Assembly (NCBI GenBank): GCA_022453515.1
Contig: JAJNNY010000080.1
Span: 62,001-126,000, forward strand
DNA from: Astrocystis sublimbata
Taxonomy: Eukaryota > Ascomycota > Sordariomycetes > Xylariales > Xylariaceae
Direction of reading: 5' to 3'
DNA length: 64,000 nt
Below the pieces are notes generated by a model that did not search any database, had not been told where the DNA came from, and saw nothing but the letters and a program-made list of their open reading frames with translations. The translations under genes and the position numbers were made by a program. Shown piece by piece: positions 9,890 to 21,461 of this stretch (positions within the stretch are counted from its first letter, which is position 1; the number at the start of each line of letters is the position of its first letter).

Positions 9890-11330
9890 GTGGTTCTGAT
9901 TGGTAGATGCTGCGGCGGTTGTCACTCATGGAGCTATACCTACAATTCGGCCAGCAGGTGCTGTCTCCTGAGCGCTGGTAAGCTGCTGAATTTTTGAGGA
10001 TTCATTTCTGTTTTCGTTGATGCGTCGATTAAATGAACCAAGTGTAAGTCAAGAGCAAAAGGCGACGCGCATTGCATTAGGCATTGGGGCTCTTTGAGAC
10101 GTTCATGCATTGATCGTCAGGGACTCGGGCATGGCCACGGGTCAGGGCGGATGCTTATCGATAACACGCATCCCCAGCAGCGGCAGAGCTCTGTAAGTAC
10201 TCTGGCATGCAGTATGAACAACAACAATCAATAAAACATTTACACTTCCCTCCAGTGATCAACATTCTGTTTAATCTCAAAATAACTACCTAGGTATCGT
10301 ATTACCTTTGGACATATTTTCAATATATCCAACATAGTCACATTACATACGATATATACTTAAGGACCCAGCTCGCCAGCCATGTATTACACAAGTGATC
10401 CGGCAGGGCGTCACTGTAGTTTTCCCACTGCGGGTCTGGGGCTGTCTGATGCCCTCCAACAAACTGCCCTTTCAACGATTGCATGTGAATGTCGAATAGT
10501 ACCAATTGAAAGTGATCTTGAATAGAATCATCTATTGGCATGTGAAGCAAATGACCTCACCGTACCTGAATGGACCATTCCGATACAGTACATACTAAGA
10601 GTCCTCCGATCCCTGAACCCTTTCCCACTGCCCCTCAACCCCACCAAGGCCGCGGCCACGGCAACTACCTACCCCATGCCCCCTATCATCCTGTGTCCTG
10701 ATGTATGGAGGTAGTATAATATCATCATTCATCAACGTGCAGAAGAATCTCGTTCTAAGCTATTATTCGCAGCCTTACATATCCAAGGTATCCTATAGAC
10801 AATTTAATTGTAACAGTAAAATATCTAGCTCCATGCCGTTACATGAAGCGAGAAACCTCGGGAAGTCCGAAACGTCTTGGGAACACTACACCTACATAAG
10901 TAATTTGCTTACTGCTTCCAAATAAAGATAGATACAGGCAAAATGATCCCCCTAGCCAATCCAACCATCCTCACGAGCATTGCCGGTGTTCAATTGCACA
11001 ACACCCCTCATTCATTACCCGGCTGTCTATCACTTTCCCCCACATGACTCCCTGATAACCTACCTACCGCGATTCTCGTCCTTAGATATTCCTCACCGTT
11101 GAACAAGGTCCTGCCCGGGACTTTTTATTGCCCGTCATGTTCCCTCTCTCTCCCAAGTACAATTGTGCGACGTGGGCGTTCGTCTCTTCCGAACTAGCGA
11201 ACGGTCTATCTATTGCGTGCATCGCATCGCGTTCCGATGAGACAGAGAGAGAGCTGTTATAAGTAGCTCCCCATAACCTCGAGTTTGGAACCTCGAATAT
11301 CAGAACGTCGCAACCCAACAAACAATCACA
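9890..11330. other. Intergenic region, no supported gene
   Basis: This 1.44 kb stretch lies between divergent genes (E2 variant -, FAD monooxygenase +). Open frames are under 80 codons and look random. CT-rich and AT-rich patches occur, and the only site I would name is the TATA-like box at 11258. Confidence 0.55.
11258..11263 (+). promoter_or_regulatory. TATA-like box
   Basis: TATAAG lies 68 bp before the monooxygenase ATG and downstream of a GAGA tract (GACAGAGAGAGAG). The spacing suits a fungal core promoter with a short leader, but this is one hexamer and no experiment supports it. Confidence 0.35.
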
Positions 11331-12820
11331 ATGACGGACGTCAAAGACCTGCGGATATCAGTCATCGGCGCAGGTAAGGGACTCTCCTCTACCACCATAC
11401 CATCCCTCCCGTCATCTACATAAAAATCCCATCTTAAAATGCATGTATACTTTACTGACTCACGCTGTCCACGAACCCAGGCATGGGCGGCCTAGCCTGC
11501 GCCCTCGCCTTCGCAAAGAAAGGGTTCCGCCACATCGCCGTGTACGAGACGGCGTCGAACCTCGGCTTCGTCGGCGCCGGGATCCAGCTGGCGCCCAACC
11601 TCGCGCGCGTCCTGGACCGCTGGGGGTGCTGGGCCGGCATCCACGCCGAGGCGACGACGGTCACGTCCTCGAGCATCCGCGAGGGCGCCACCAACAAGGA
11701 GCTGGCGCTGGTGCAGATGGGCGACGTCGCCGACCTGTACGGCTACGCGCACTGCGTCGGCCACCGCGCCTCGCTCGCGGGCAGTCTCTTCGAAGGCTGC
11801 CAGCGCGAGGCCGCCATCACCTTCCACTTCTCCACGGCGCTGGAAAGCGTAGATGCCTTCGGCCCCGAGGAAGTATCCTTCACAGTGCGGCCGCGCGGCG
11901 GGGATGCATATAGCGTGAAGAGCGACATCCTGCTCGGCGCAGACGGGATCAAATCAGCCGTGCGCACGACTCTCTTAAAAGAAATCAACAGCAGCGCAGA
12001 AATCGAAGACACGGGCCAGGCGGCGTACCGCATCATGCTGACGCGGGATCAGATGGCGCACGACGCGGAGATGCTGCAGCTGCTGGACTCGGACTGCGCG
12101 CTGCGCTGGATCGGCGAGAAGCGGCACATCGTAGCGTACCCGATCTCCAACCACGGCATCTACAACCTATCCACATGCCAGCCCGACACGAGCTTCGCCG
12201 CGGCTCCCAGCGTCACCTACACGACGCGCGGCGACAAGCGCGCCATGCTCGACGTCTACGGCGACTTCTGCCCGCTGGTGCGCCGCATGCTGGACCTGGT
12301 GCCCGAGGGCGAGCTCTGCGAGTGGCGGCTGCGCTCGCACCGGCCGCTCGAGAGCTGGACGCACGGCGCCGTCACGCTGCTGGGCGACGCGTGCCATCCG
12401 ACGCTGCCGCATCTTGGGCAGGGGGCCACCATGGCCATTGAAGACGCGGCCGTTGTGGCGGAGTGTGTTAGCGCGGTCCCTGCTGTTGCTGCGGACGGGA
12501 AGATCGGAAGAGAGGCCCTGTCGCGCGCGTTAAGGGTCTACGAGGAGCTGCGCAAGGAGCGCACGTACGGGCTCGTGGAGATGGCAGCGTTTTCGGGCCG
12601 CACGCTGCATCTCGGCGAGGGCAAGGCCAAGGAAGAGCGCGATCGCCAGTTCGCCGAGGCCAGGACGAAGGGGAGCGCCGTGCCGGATAAGTGGACGAGT
12701 CCGGATGTGCAGAAGATGATCTACTCGCATGATTGCGTTGGGGAGGCGCAGGAGAAGTTTGCTGAGTTGTTCGAGAGTGTAGGGGCGGAGAAGGAGAAGA
12801 CGAACGGCGTTGCTAAGTGA
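11331..12820 (+). CDS. FAD-dependent group A monooxygenase (salicylate hydroxylase-like)
   Basis: Two exons, 11331-11373 and 11481-12820, give 460 aa. The intron (11374-11480) has GTAAGG...CAG and splits the dinucleotide-binding loop, so the spliced protein begins with a Rossmann GAGMGG at residues 13-18. The second FAD motif, GADG, is at 167-170. The third, LLGDACHPTLPHLGQGATMAIEDA, spans about 314-337 with GD at 316-317, and includes the flavin-contact PHLGQG. These three motifs and the length mark the p-hydroxybenzoate/salicylate hydroxylase group, which uses NAD(P)H and O2 to hydroxylate aromatic rings. The exact substrate cannot be read; aromatic catabolism or secondary metabolism are both possible. 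No cluster partners are adjacent. There is no signal peptide. Codon use is very GC-rich, and the plus-strand frame is strongly better than the many overlapping chance frames. Confidence 0.9.
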
Positions 12821-13452
12821 GGATGCAATCTCGATCATAGCATGTCAGTCGGAGCTTACATCTATTATATTACTATTACAATATCTATAGCGTGCATCAA
12901 TCAAGAGGAATACATTTGGTTTGGAAGCAGAATACAAAGAAGCGGAAGTGTGAACATCAAGACATGATATATGTATTCGTAGTGATAGCCACTACTGGCT
13001 GCGAAAGAGTTGCTAGTGGCGAAGCATACGCCAAATTCAATGCTTCTGAAAGACAATCCTGTACCGTACCTGTGACTCCCTCCCTGACCTGAACACCGAA
13101 TTCGATAATCTGCCACCCTCAAACGATATAATCCTCCTATGTGTAGTGTATACCTCCCATCGACTAATCGTCAACATCTTACTTTATTTTAGACCCGCTG
13201 TCCGTTCAGAGCGGTTCGTGCCCAAGTAGCCATCGTATCTGGCCACTCATTTTGTCGTATTTTGTACAGCGACGACTTTTGCGTAGTCATCTTTCACAGC
13301 ACCGGTCGCAAGCGCAACCTTGCCATAATTGAGGGCCATGGTGTGTGCTCTCTTAGCCTCCCACCCTGATCATATTTCTCCCAAACTGCCCGTGCGACAC
13401 ATCTTGGCGAGAGCAACCTGTCGCTAAACCACCCGCCACGCGGCGCAGAGAC
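12821..13452. other. Convergent intergenic region
   Basis: This 630 bp stretch lies between the 3' ends of the monooxygenase (+) and the CYSTM gene (-). I see nothing beyond short chance ORFs. Confidence 0.6.
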
Positions 13453-13851
13453 TTAGAACAGGATGTCCAAGCAACAGCAGCAGGCAAGCGTACCCAGCAG
13501 AGCACCTAGACATCCGCCCGCGGCACCACCACCAGCTCCCCTATCCTGCTGGTAGTAGCCGCCCTGGGGCGGGTAGTATCCTCCCTGCGGGGGGCCGTAG
13601 TAGCCTCCGTTCTGTGGCGGGCCGTAGTAGCCACCTTGCTGCTGTGGCGGGTAGTAGCCGGGGCCCTGCGGAGGGTATTGCTGGTATTGTTGCTGTTGAG
13701 GTTGTTGGTGGTAGCCCATCTGGGGGCCTGGCGAGTAGCCGGGGTAGTTCGGGTCTCCGCTGTAAGGCTGCTGTTGTTGCTGCTGGTATGCAGGCTGGGG
13801 TGCCTGTGGGCCGCCGTTGTAGGCTGGCGGGTCGTCGTATTTTTGAGACAT
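13453..13851 (-). CDS. CYSTM-type Cys-rich tail-anchored protein
   Basis: This intronless gene encodes 132 aa. Residues 1-110 are a flexible Gln/Pro/Gly/Tyr region with GGYYGPPQ- and GYYPPQ-type repeats. The last ~22 residues (GGCLGALLGTLACCCCLDIL) are a hydrophobic helix with a run of four Cys, the hallmark of the CYSTM module. CYSTM proteins sit in membranes through this tail and have been linked to stress tolerance, perhaps through palmitoylation or metal/redox binding of the Cys run (family knowledge). The open frame extends 121 codons upstream, but MSQKYDDPPAY is the usual fungal start and the upstream part is unconserved leader, so I chose the ATG at 13851. Confidence 0.88.
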   Translation of the reverse strand: MSQKYDDPPAYNGGPQAPQPAYQQQQQQPYSGDPNYPGYSPGPQMGYHQQPQQQQYQQYPPQGPGYYPPQQQGGYYGPPQNGGYYGPPQGGYYPPQGGYYQQDRGAGGGAAGGCLGALLGTLACCCCLDILF

Positions 13852-16188
13852 TGTCGATGGACTGACTTCTTGGTAGAGTGGCTTGAGTGACTCAGATGGA
13901 GGTACTGTAGATGGAAGATGAGGCTGGGAATTGGTGGGTTTCGGAAGTGTCGGCCGGCTGCGACGGCGGAGTAGACGCTGACGGAGGACGGATCGCGGCC
14001 GATGGAGCGGGTTGAGATTGTTATTAGAGTGTCGCCAAGAAAGGTGTATTTGGTCGACAGTGGGCGCTTCTTGTTGCGCGTGATGTTCGGTGATGAATCC
14101 TTGAAGGTTGGGATAGGTTGGTGATGGTGATGGAAGAGGTTGTTGGGTGAAAGTTGTCAATTCACATTGGCAATTTGGAGATATCGGAAACGCGGGCGAA
14201 ACACGCACGTGCAAGAGGAGGATTAGGATTGGGGATTAGGGATTAGAATGGTCTAGTAAGCAGGTCAAGCCGACCTATTGCCTCCCTCATATTGAAACAT
14301 TTGCCATCTCTTAGGGAGGGTCGTCGTCTAGACACAGGTAGCTACTTACACTATTGCCGCCTAGCCACCAAAAATTGAGGTACCTTTACCTTGCATACGG
14401 CAATAACCTTAGGATGCTTTTTCGCGTGTGGCGAAGCCGCCGGGCCGCGTGGCTTTGGCTGCTATCTTCTTGGCCTATCTTGGAAAGCCTACAATTTGGA
14501 ATTGGACAAAGGTTTCCAAGTTTCTTGTCAAATCAAGTGCGGGAGGCCTCCGCGACAAAATGCCCACATCCGACATTTGTCGGTCTGGTAACAACGGCGC
14601 GAGCACACTTGCCAGAATGTGATCTATCATCCTCAAAGTGGTTTGTGTTTTATGTTTATGGGGTTGCGCTGCACGAATCCGGGATGCCAGCAATATGGCC
14701 CAGCATGGCCTAGACATGGCCAAGACATGGCCTGGGTGACCCGCTTGGCGGGCTACCTTAGGCAGCAGGCTCGGCAGGTTCGCTGAACGGGCACAATCCC
14801 CACATGAAATGTACATTGGTACAAGCAGATAGCGGGGTACTCAGAATCTCCAGTGAAGTCAGCTGTTGGCTCCTCGGGCTCCTCGATTCTGGTGGGGTCG
14901 CAGCGAATGCCGGTACTCACTTCCAAACCAAAGGGATCCATTTGCCATCCTAGGTAACTTTTGAGCATCGCAAGCATCGCAAGCCTCCATGCAGCCATCT
15001 ACCAATTTCTAGTCAACTCGTCGATCTCAGAGTGGAAGTCACCCTGACTATTTATCCAGATCTGGATATTCTGTGGTTTTAGTGTATGCACGAACGGACC
15101 GTTGCGGTAAACTACCTAGCCTACCTTCTACGCCGTATTCGAGCTCGAGTTAAGTCTCGATGCGAGCTTCTTTTTCCTGTGCGAAAACGCCCATATCCGT
15201 CCATGTATCGATACCTCGATGCATGATCTGACATGAGGCCCCACCGCCATGTTCTACTTTTTATTGTTGTTTCTGAAATGATTACCTACCAAAGATCGAG
15301 GCATACTGGAATTTGCCATTTTCGCTACCTTCGACGGACCGATTCTGGGTTGGGTACAAACAAGCAAGCAAAAACTAACGGGCCTCGTCGTGGGAATAAG
15401 AAATAAATCAGATGAGATAGCCTACGTGCCAAGATGCCCAGCTGCTTCATGGCGTCGCGAAGCGGTAGATGGCCAAAGTCGCGGTGAAAAAAAGACAAGT
15501 CATCTGCGTCCGGATGATTCCGTTTGTCAGCACAGGCAGTTGTGATTCATGATGATACTAAGATAGGCCGCAGCCGTGACCGCGTCGACATGACAGCAAT
15601 ATGCGAATCCGAAATCAGAGTCTGAGCACGGTGAGACGTCTCTCTAATTATCGACAGCAACCTACGATCAAAAGACGAACAGGGTGAAGTATTACATGTC
15701 AAGCTTCTTGAACCAATCTAGACATCACAGCTCAAAAAGGCAGGATGCCTGGATGATTGTTTAGCCTTGTAGGAAGGTTCACGCAAATTACCTGCTAAAT
15801 TGACCAGTCCGGTCCAGTGATGGCGATTGGCGAGATGGTCCGGGATCAGTCGAGGTGAGGTACTTTTGGCATTCCGGTGACCCACTACGATCATGAACGC
15901 TTGCTTACTTCTAACTTCAAACATCCATTTTCCGGGATCGGTGTACCGAATTATCAACATTTCGGTAGCTCCACGTAGCTACTACCGAAGCTTCAAGACT
16001 TCCGGCACGTGGGGTGCAGTTTACGCCCTTTCGTCCACAGGCAGCGAGGCAACACCGCATCGTACAGGCGGCACAGCTGCAGCTGCAGCAGTTGAGCTTG
16101 GGATAGGAGCCAGATATCACATCTCGTCGCTCGTGTAACCACGGCGTTAGGCGGACGAAACGCCCGGTCACTTGTAACGAAGACTAGA
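13852..16188. other. Divergent intergenic region, 2.3 kb
   Basis: This stretch separates the CYSTM gene (-) from RIB7 (+). The longest frames are about 120 codons, overlap on both strands and show no domain or splice logic. I see no RNA gene or repeat worth naming. Confidence 0.55.
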
Positions 16189-17082
16189 ATGGCGGAGGCA
16201 CAGGCAGAAGAACCGCTCTACTTTGCAGCGGCCGACCGCGCGCGTCTCGAGCCTCACCTACCGCCGCCGCCACCCCCATCTTCATCGTCGCACCATCACG
16301 CCAGTTCTGATACTGATCCTGACTCTGATGCCCATTCACCGCTCCCCTTCGCCACGCTCACCTTCGCCACCTCGCTCGACTCGGCGCTGGCGCTAGGCCC
16401 CGGCATCCGCACTGCGCTAAGCGGGCCTCAGTCCAAAGCCATGACGCACTACCTGCGCAGCCGGCACGATGCCATCCTCGTCGGCGTCGGAACTGCCATT
16501 GCGGACGACCCCGGGCTGAACTGTCGCTTAGCAGCAGCTGACGATGGCAATCCTCCCCACGCTCTAACGTCCTCACACAGTAAGATCACCTCTCGTCAAC
16601 CGCGGCCCTTCGTTGTTGATCCGCGCCTGCGCTGGGACTTCACGGCACAGAGCAAGGTTCTGCGTCTAGTGCGTGAAGGGAAGGGGCTGGCGCCGTATAT
16701 CATCACGCTCAAAAAGGAGCCGTCGGCTCACAAGAGGGACGTCTTGGAAGCTGTAGGGGGTAAGATTATAACGTTGGATGCGGTCAGCGAAAGCACGCAT
16801 GCCCTCGACTGGCATGCCATCTTGGCGGCCGTGCGGCGGGAGGGACTCCGTAGCATTATGATCGAAGGGGGCGGCGAGGTCATCAATTCCCTGCTGGGTG
16901 CGAACGCGACATTGGTGGATAGTGTCATTGTCACGATCGCGCCGACGTGGCTGGGGCAGGGCGGTGTCACCGTCTGTCCACCGCGGACGCGGGGTGCCGA
17001 TGCGCCTGTGGCGAGGCTCTCTAATACTACGTGGTTACCGCTTGGTGACGATGTCGTGTTGTGCGGGAAGATAGCGCCATGA
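16189..17082 (+). CDS. RIB7: 2,5-diamino-6-ribosylamino-pyrimidinone 5'-phosphate reductase
   Basis: This intronless gene encodes 297 aa of the RibD C-terminal/DHFR-like reductase family. In fungi this enzyme reduces the ribosyl side chain of the riboflavin precursor with NADPH before deamination. Core motifs are LTFATSLDSAL (57-67), SGPQSKAMTHYLRSRHDAIL (78-97) with VGVGTAIADDPGLNCR (98-113), PRPFVVDPRLR, and the nucleotide-binding IMIEGGGEVINSLL (223-236). The length fits yeast Rib7p-like enzymes plus a fungal insert: residues 24-50 are a Pro/Ser/His-rich low-complexity loop. The enzyme is cytosolic and the gene stands alone, as expected for riboflavin genes in ascomycetes. The ATG at 16189 is the first in frame. 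Confidence 0.92.
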   Translation: MAEAQAEEPLYFAAADRARLEPHLPPPPPPSSSSHHHASSDTDPDSDAHSPLPFATLTFATSLDSALALGPGIRTALSGPQSKAMTHYLRSRHDAILVGVGTAIADDPGLNCRLAAADDGNPPHALTSSHSKITSRQPRPFVVDPRLRWDFTAQSKVLRLVREGKGLAPYIITLKKEPSAHKRDVLEAVGGKIITLDAVSESTHALDWHAILAAVRREGLRSIMIEGGGEVINSLLGANATLVDSVIVTIAPTWLGQGGVTVCPPRTRGADAPVARLSNTTWLPLGDDVVLCGKIAP

Positions 17083-17901
17083 TACACCCTAATATGATGT
17101 TGTCAAGCACTAGAAAGCTGAAATTAAAGAAATAGCATAGAAGTTGTTATCAAAGGTAAGGTCGGTGCTATGTTCGTCTAGGATACGATAATGTTCGAGT
17201 CTTATTGGGTTTTTGACATCACGCATCAAATTCAGCTCAAAACGGAGATGTTATAGAAAATATGATCAATTCAATGCTGTCCCATTCATGGACCCTGAAA
17301 TTCCTACTTAGATACTAGGTAACTATTGAGTATGCTGTCAATTCCAACGCCAATTTGCAAGTATCCTGTGGAAGGGAATAAATAACCCGGTCCCAAAGTC
17401 CCCCGAGTCGAGGACAGTCCAGTTTCCCATGCGTGTATATTGTCCCTATCATAACCCTTGATGAAAATCAAACCCATATCCATAATCAAAAAGCCCAGAG
17501 ATAACCATGTTACTACTCAGTTGCCTCGCCCAGTCTATGCAAGTACGATTCGAAAAAACCAGAAACCCCATCATATCGGGTTGTAAGTAGGACCCAAGCC
17601 ATTAAAAGGCCGGCCCGGAATGCGCAGAGGGGGGGTATCGGGGAAGTAAAAAACAAAATGGGCCACTATTTCCAATTCATCAAGGTGGAGAGAGAGAGAT
17701 GCAGTCGCAGCCAGCCAACAATGTTCTGGCTACAGATAAGAGACCGCAACAAATTGGTGGTGGTGGTGATGGCGGGGGGTATGGTCGAAATGGAAATGCG
17801 CCGAGATGGTAGTAGAGTGTGCCCCGTCTAGTAATCAAACGCCTCGATAAAAGCCAAAACAATTAAAAATGCCGCAAAAATCGTATTCCCAGGGGAAGGC
17901 G
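17083..17901. other. Convergent intergenic region
   Basis: This 820 bp stretch lies between RIB7 (+) and the MFS transporter (-) and likely holds both 3' UTRs. It has GA-rich and (GGT)n-like simple patches near 17690-17790 but no supported gene. Confidence 0.6.
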
Positions 17902-19936
17902 CTAACTCGTCGCCCTAACTTCATGCGAGGGGCCCGAAGCCGGAAGTGGCTCGGCGATCTCTACATCGCAATCTTGGCCGTCCGCGGTCTCGTGTTGTGG
18001 CGGTGAGCAGCCACCGCCCACCACGAGGTTCGAGGGGTCCGGGATGCGGGCCGCGACCAGACCGCCGCCGACGGCGACGAGGGCAGCGAACCACCAGGCC
18101 AGGCCAGAGTAGCCCGTCTCGAGGCCGATGGCGTAGAGCATGCCGGAGATGATGGGCCCGAAGGCGCGGCAGAGGCTGGCGGTCGAGGCCGCGACGCCGT
18201 TGATGGTGCCGAGCACCAGCTTGCTGGACGACGAGTTGGCCGTCAGGATCGCGTTGCTCGGGTACATGGTGGCGGCGAAGAAACACTTCAGCGCCAGGAT
18301 CACGGCCAGCCCGGCCATGCGGTACGCCGGGTGCACGAGCACCAGGTACGGCGTGATCAGGTGCAGCGCGAAGAAGATGGCCGCGATGAAGCGGAAGGAC
18401 CGCCATGCGCCGAAGCGCGCGATGACCTTGGGCACGATGAACGAGTTGAGGAAGAGCTGCCAGGCGCCCTGGATGCTCATGATGATGCCCACCGTCTTCG
18501 AGTCGAGGTTGAAGCCGCCTACGAATTTCAGAGGAAGTGACATGACGCCGTGCTCGGGTGCCGGTGTCGCCAGGAACACGGGTAGTAGTTGATCGAAGGC
18601 CATGGTGTGGCTGGGTGCTGTGTTAGTCACGATGCGTGATGTCACTTTCAAAGTGCTTGTTACTTACAAGGCCAGAATGCCGAAGGAGACAATGTTCAGT
18701 ACGACGGGCAAGGTAAACGTCTTGGAGAAACCCACGCCCATCTCTTTGGCTGGCTGGGCGAGGTCGAGCGAGTCTCGAGGGATCGTCGGTGCCGGTGCCG
18801 ATTTGAGACGGGGCGAACTGGCGGGCGTGTTCTCATTCGTTCGGTACGTCGGCAGCTGCTCGTCGTGGTCGATGAGGGGCCTCATATCATCGTCGCGAAC
18901 TACCAGCTTCGATTTCTCATCGCGCGGCTCGGTGCACTTTCGGAAGCTCGTGAGCTTGGACACGATCCAATCGCCAATCTCCAGCCCGCGATCCCGCTCC
19001 ATCTTCTTCTGGGCGTGCGTCTCCTCGAGGAACAAAAAGCCGGTAATGACGCCGATGAGTACGACAATGGCGCTGAAGAGGTTGGGGAGCAGGTACGGGA
19101 ATCGCTCCCATATTGTGCCCGCCGAGAATATGGCCGGGAAGTTGGCGCATGGTCGTGCAAGTGCTCCTCCGATCATAGGCCCAACGATAGATCTGCAGCA
19201 AGGTCAGCATCCCTGTGTGCGACTTGAGGCTGTGCCCGAATTCAATGATGGTAACTAACCCAAGACACCAAACCATGGGCAGAACGGTGTAAGCACGAGC
19301 TGTACGTCATTTAGTAAGATTTCCTCATTTCTTGCGCCGACTCGGGACGTACGTTGGTGTTTCTTGTGTGTAACCATTTCCGCCAATGTGCTTGACATTA
19401 CTCCCATGTTCCTAGACAATGTTAGCATAATGACCTCATACCATAAAACGGCTCGAGTGAATTGTACCCGTTGAGAAGGCCACCGATCGCTCGGGCGAGG
19501 AGGGCCACAGTCAGGTTGGGAGCGAAACCGAAAACCAGAACACTCAAGGCAGTACCAGCTAGACCTGTCAATATGACGGGTTTTCTCCCAATCTTGTCGC
19601 TCAACCGTCCCCATAGGAGGCCGGTGGAGAATTCGGCGAATGTGAATGCTGAGGTGACCAGGCCGGCGTAGAAAGAGATTCTGCTTGTATCTTCGGTGAC
19701 ATGGAAGTCTTGTATCATGAAGTACACATAAGGGAAGATTCCCATGAAGGCAATTGGTTCACATATCCGGCAGATTGCTAGTGAAGCCAGCATTATTAGC
19801 CCGTGGTTCTGTCTGGTCCGGAGCTGTCGAGGCACGTACCTAATACGAGCAACTGCCGTCTCGGAAAAGGTGGGATATCCCCATCGTCGTCACGAAGGGT
19901 TGGACTCGACGTCCTCGTCAATGAATCACGCACCAT
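17902..19936 (-). CDS. Major facilitator superfamily transporter
   Basis: Six exons, 19936-19840, 19777-19468, 19411-19353, 19299-19260, 19192-18668 and 18610-17902, sum to 1740 nt (579 aa) with all phases matching. Introns are 53-67 bp, and several show CTAAC-like branch sites. The protein starts with a short acidic cytosolic tail (RDDDGDIPPFPRRQ). It has a first helix LAICRICEPIAFMGIFPYVY and MFS motif A, GRLSDKIGRK, at residues 89-98. Around the exon 2-3 junction lies LLNGNMGVMSSTLAEMV, and PRAYTVLPMVWCLGSIVGP is restored across exons 3-5. A ~110-residue hydrophilic central loop follows, then six more helices. The pattern is that of the fungal drug:H+ antiporter-like group that includes yeast YCR023C and plant ZIF-like carriers. 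The substrate is unknown. The short exons 3 and 4 are easy to miss. Confidence 0.9.
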
Positions 19937-20774
19937 CACGACAATATGTGTGCACTGATAGTCGTCCGCCGTTTGTATGATTCCACGATGAGAGTATGCG
20001 TAGTAGAGAGGCTACCGGAGCGAACAAAAGTGAGATTTGGAGTGGAACGGAGGAGACCCGAATCGTCCGGCTTCTTAAGAATAATTCCGATGATGCTTGT
20101 TTATATGGATACACACAGTACCACCGCAGCTATTCTTCTGGAAAGGCGCTGAGTGAGAACCAGACAAAGGCCGAGCCTGAGTAACCTAACCAAATGTCTC
20201 GACGACTGAGACGAGCAGGCGTCCTAAGGCACGTAAGATGAGGTAAGATGGAGACAACCAGAATTGGGGAGCGAATTCTAGCTTGGCACAAGGGATGTCA
20301 CAATAACAATGGCTCAAGTAGTCAGAGATTTGGAAAGTAGGAATAGCAGCACAAGCTGACGGTACGATTAAGTAGGCGTGGCTGATCCATGGCGGGAAGG
20401 CTACGGATATTAAGGATATTAAATATTGGACCAAGCAGCGGTGACAAGTCTCGTCCGTCTAAGGCGGGATCAAAGCCCAAGAGATCAGCCATGCTAGGTG
20501 TAACCGGTGATACTGAAAATAAAGTACATATGGAGACGTCGAAGTCCCAACTTCATGGGATTAGACTACCGTGAAGCATCATGGAGCCCAGGAGTGGACT
20601 TGCAAGTGGAACCCACACCGGCGTGGTAGCAATGACGAGGTACACGTACCGGTACATCGACGTGGAGGGGTGCTGGCGTGCCGTTAAGTCACTTGCCCTC
20701 AAGCCTTATGAGGATGCATGTGGGCGTGGGCATGGGCAACAAGACCAAGAGAGCGCAGAGGACCATTCGTGTCT

Positions 20775-20825
20775 GGGACCGGGGGTTGGGACCGGGACTG
20801 GGACATGGGGGACTTGGGACTTGGG
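20775..20825 (+). repeat. G-tract cluster, possible G-quadruplex
   Basis: Nine runs of three to five G occur within 51 bp, separated by loops of 2-5 bases (units of the type GGGAC, GGGACTT). This satisfies the G3+N1-7 pattern more than twice over. It lies in the gene-poor region, about 840 bp upstream of the MFS start on the opposite strand. Whether it folds in the cell is unknown. Confidence 0.7.
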
Positions 20826-21428
20826 AACGAGGACCAAGGGCGAGCAGGGGGTGTAAGAACAAGACTTGTATGTATGTACTGTAGCCTGACACTGAGTGGT
20901 GAATACGGCCTCCCTGTTGGAGAGGAGTAGCGAGAGCAAGCCGGCAATGGGCCGTCCGTCGTACGCCGTGGGTCTCGCAGAGCCAGCGCTCCTAGAGAAA
21001 TTACATCGAGTGTAGTGTGCCTAGTGTGGTTAGGGAGGACGTCGAAACAGAAAACCGCCCGACCACGCGGGAGAAAAAGAAGAAGAAAAAAATAAAGGAA
21101 TAAAATTGGTCGACGCCATGCCTTCTCGGGACAAGCTCGCGAGTCAGCCGGTCATGGCAAAGCCGTCCCTCATTGGCAGCGCGTCGGAGACAAAACTGGC
21201 CGGTGGAGACGAGCCGAGCGGAGTGTGTCCCTGACTCCCTGTCCCTGACAAGCCTGAGCAGCGACTGGGCTAGTCTGGCGAGTTGGCTCGTCTGGCGCTC
21301 TGGTTGGCCTGGGCGGCCGACTTACACGTCAATTGGGTCAGTGGGAGCACGGCGGTCAAGCGGTGAAGGATTATGTGCACTGCTGCTGCTTGCTGGCTGC
21401 ACTACGGACAGACACTACATTGTACAGA

Positions 21429-21461
21429 CGGGCTCACGGGCTCACGGGCTCACGGGCTCAC
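21429..21461. repeat. 8 bp tandem repeat, CGGGCTCA x4
   Basis: Four exact CGGGCTCA units are followed by one more base. No gene reads through it. Confidence 0.9.

Noticed and set aside
12175..12441. Arg/His-rich overlapping frame inside the FAD monooxygenase
   Set aside because: High-GC shadow frame; the main frame carries all three FAD motifs.
11331..12820. Calling the FAD enzyme a urate hydroxylase (HpxO-type) to fit the purine theme
   Set aside because: The motifs fit the wider salicylate-hydroxylase group equally well and no purine gene is adjacent.
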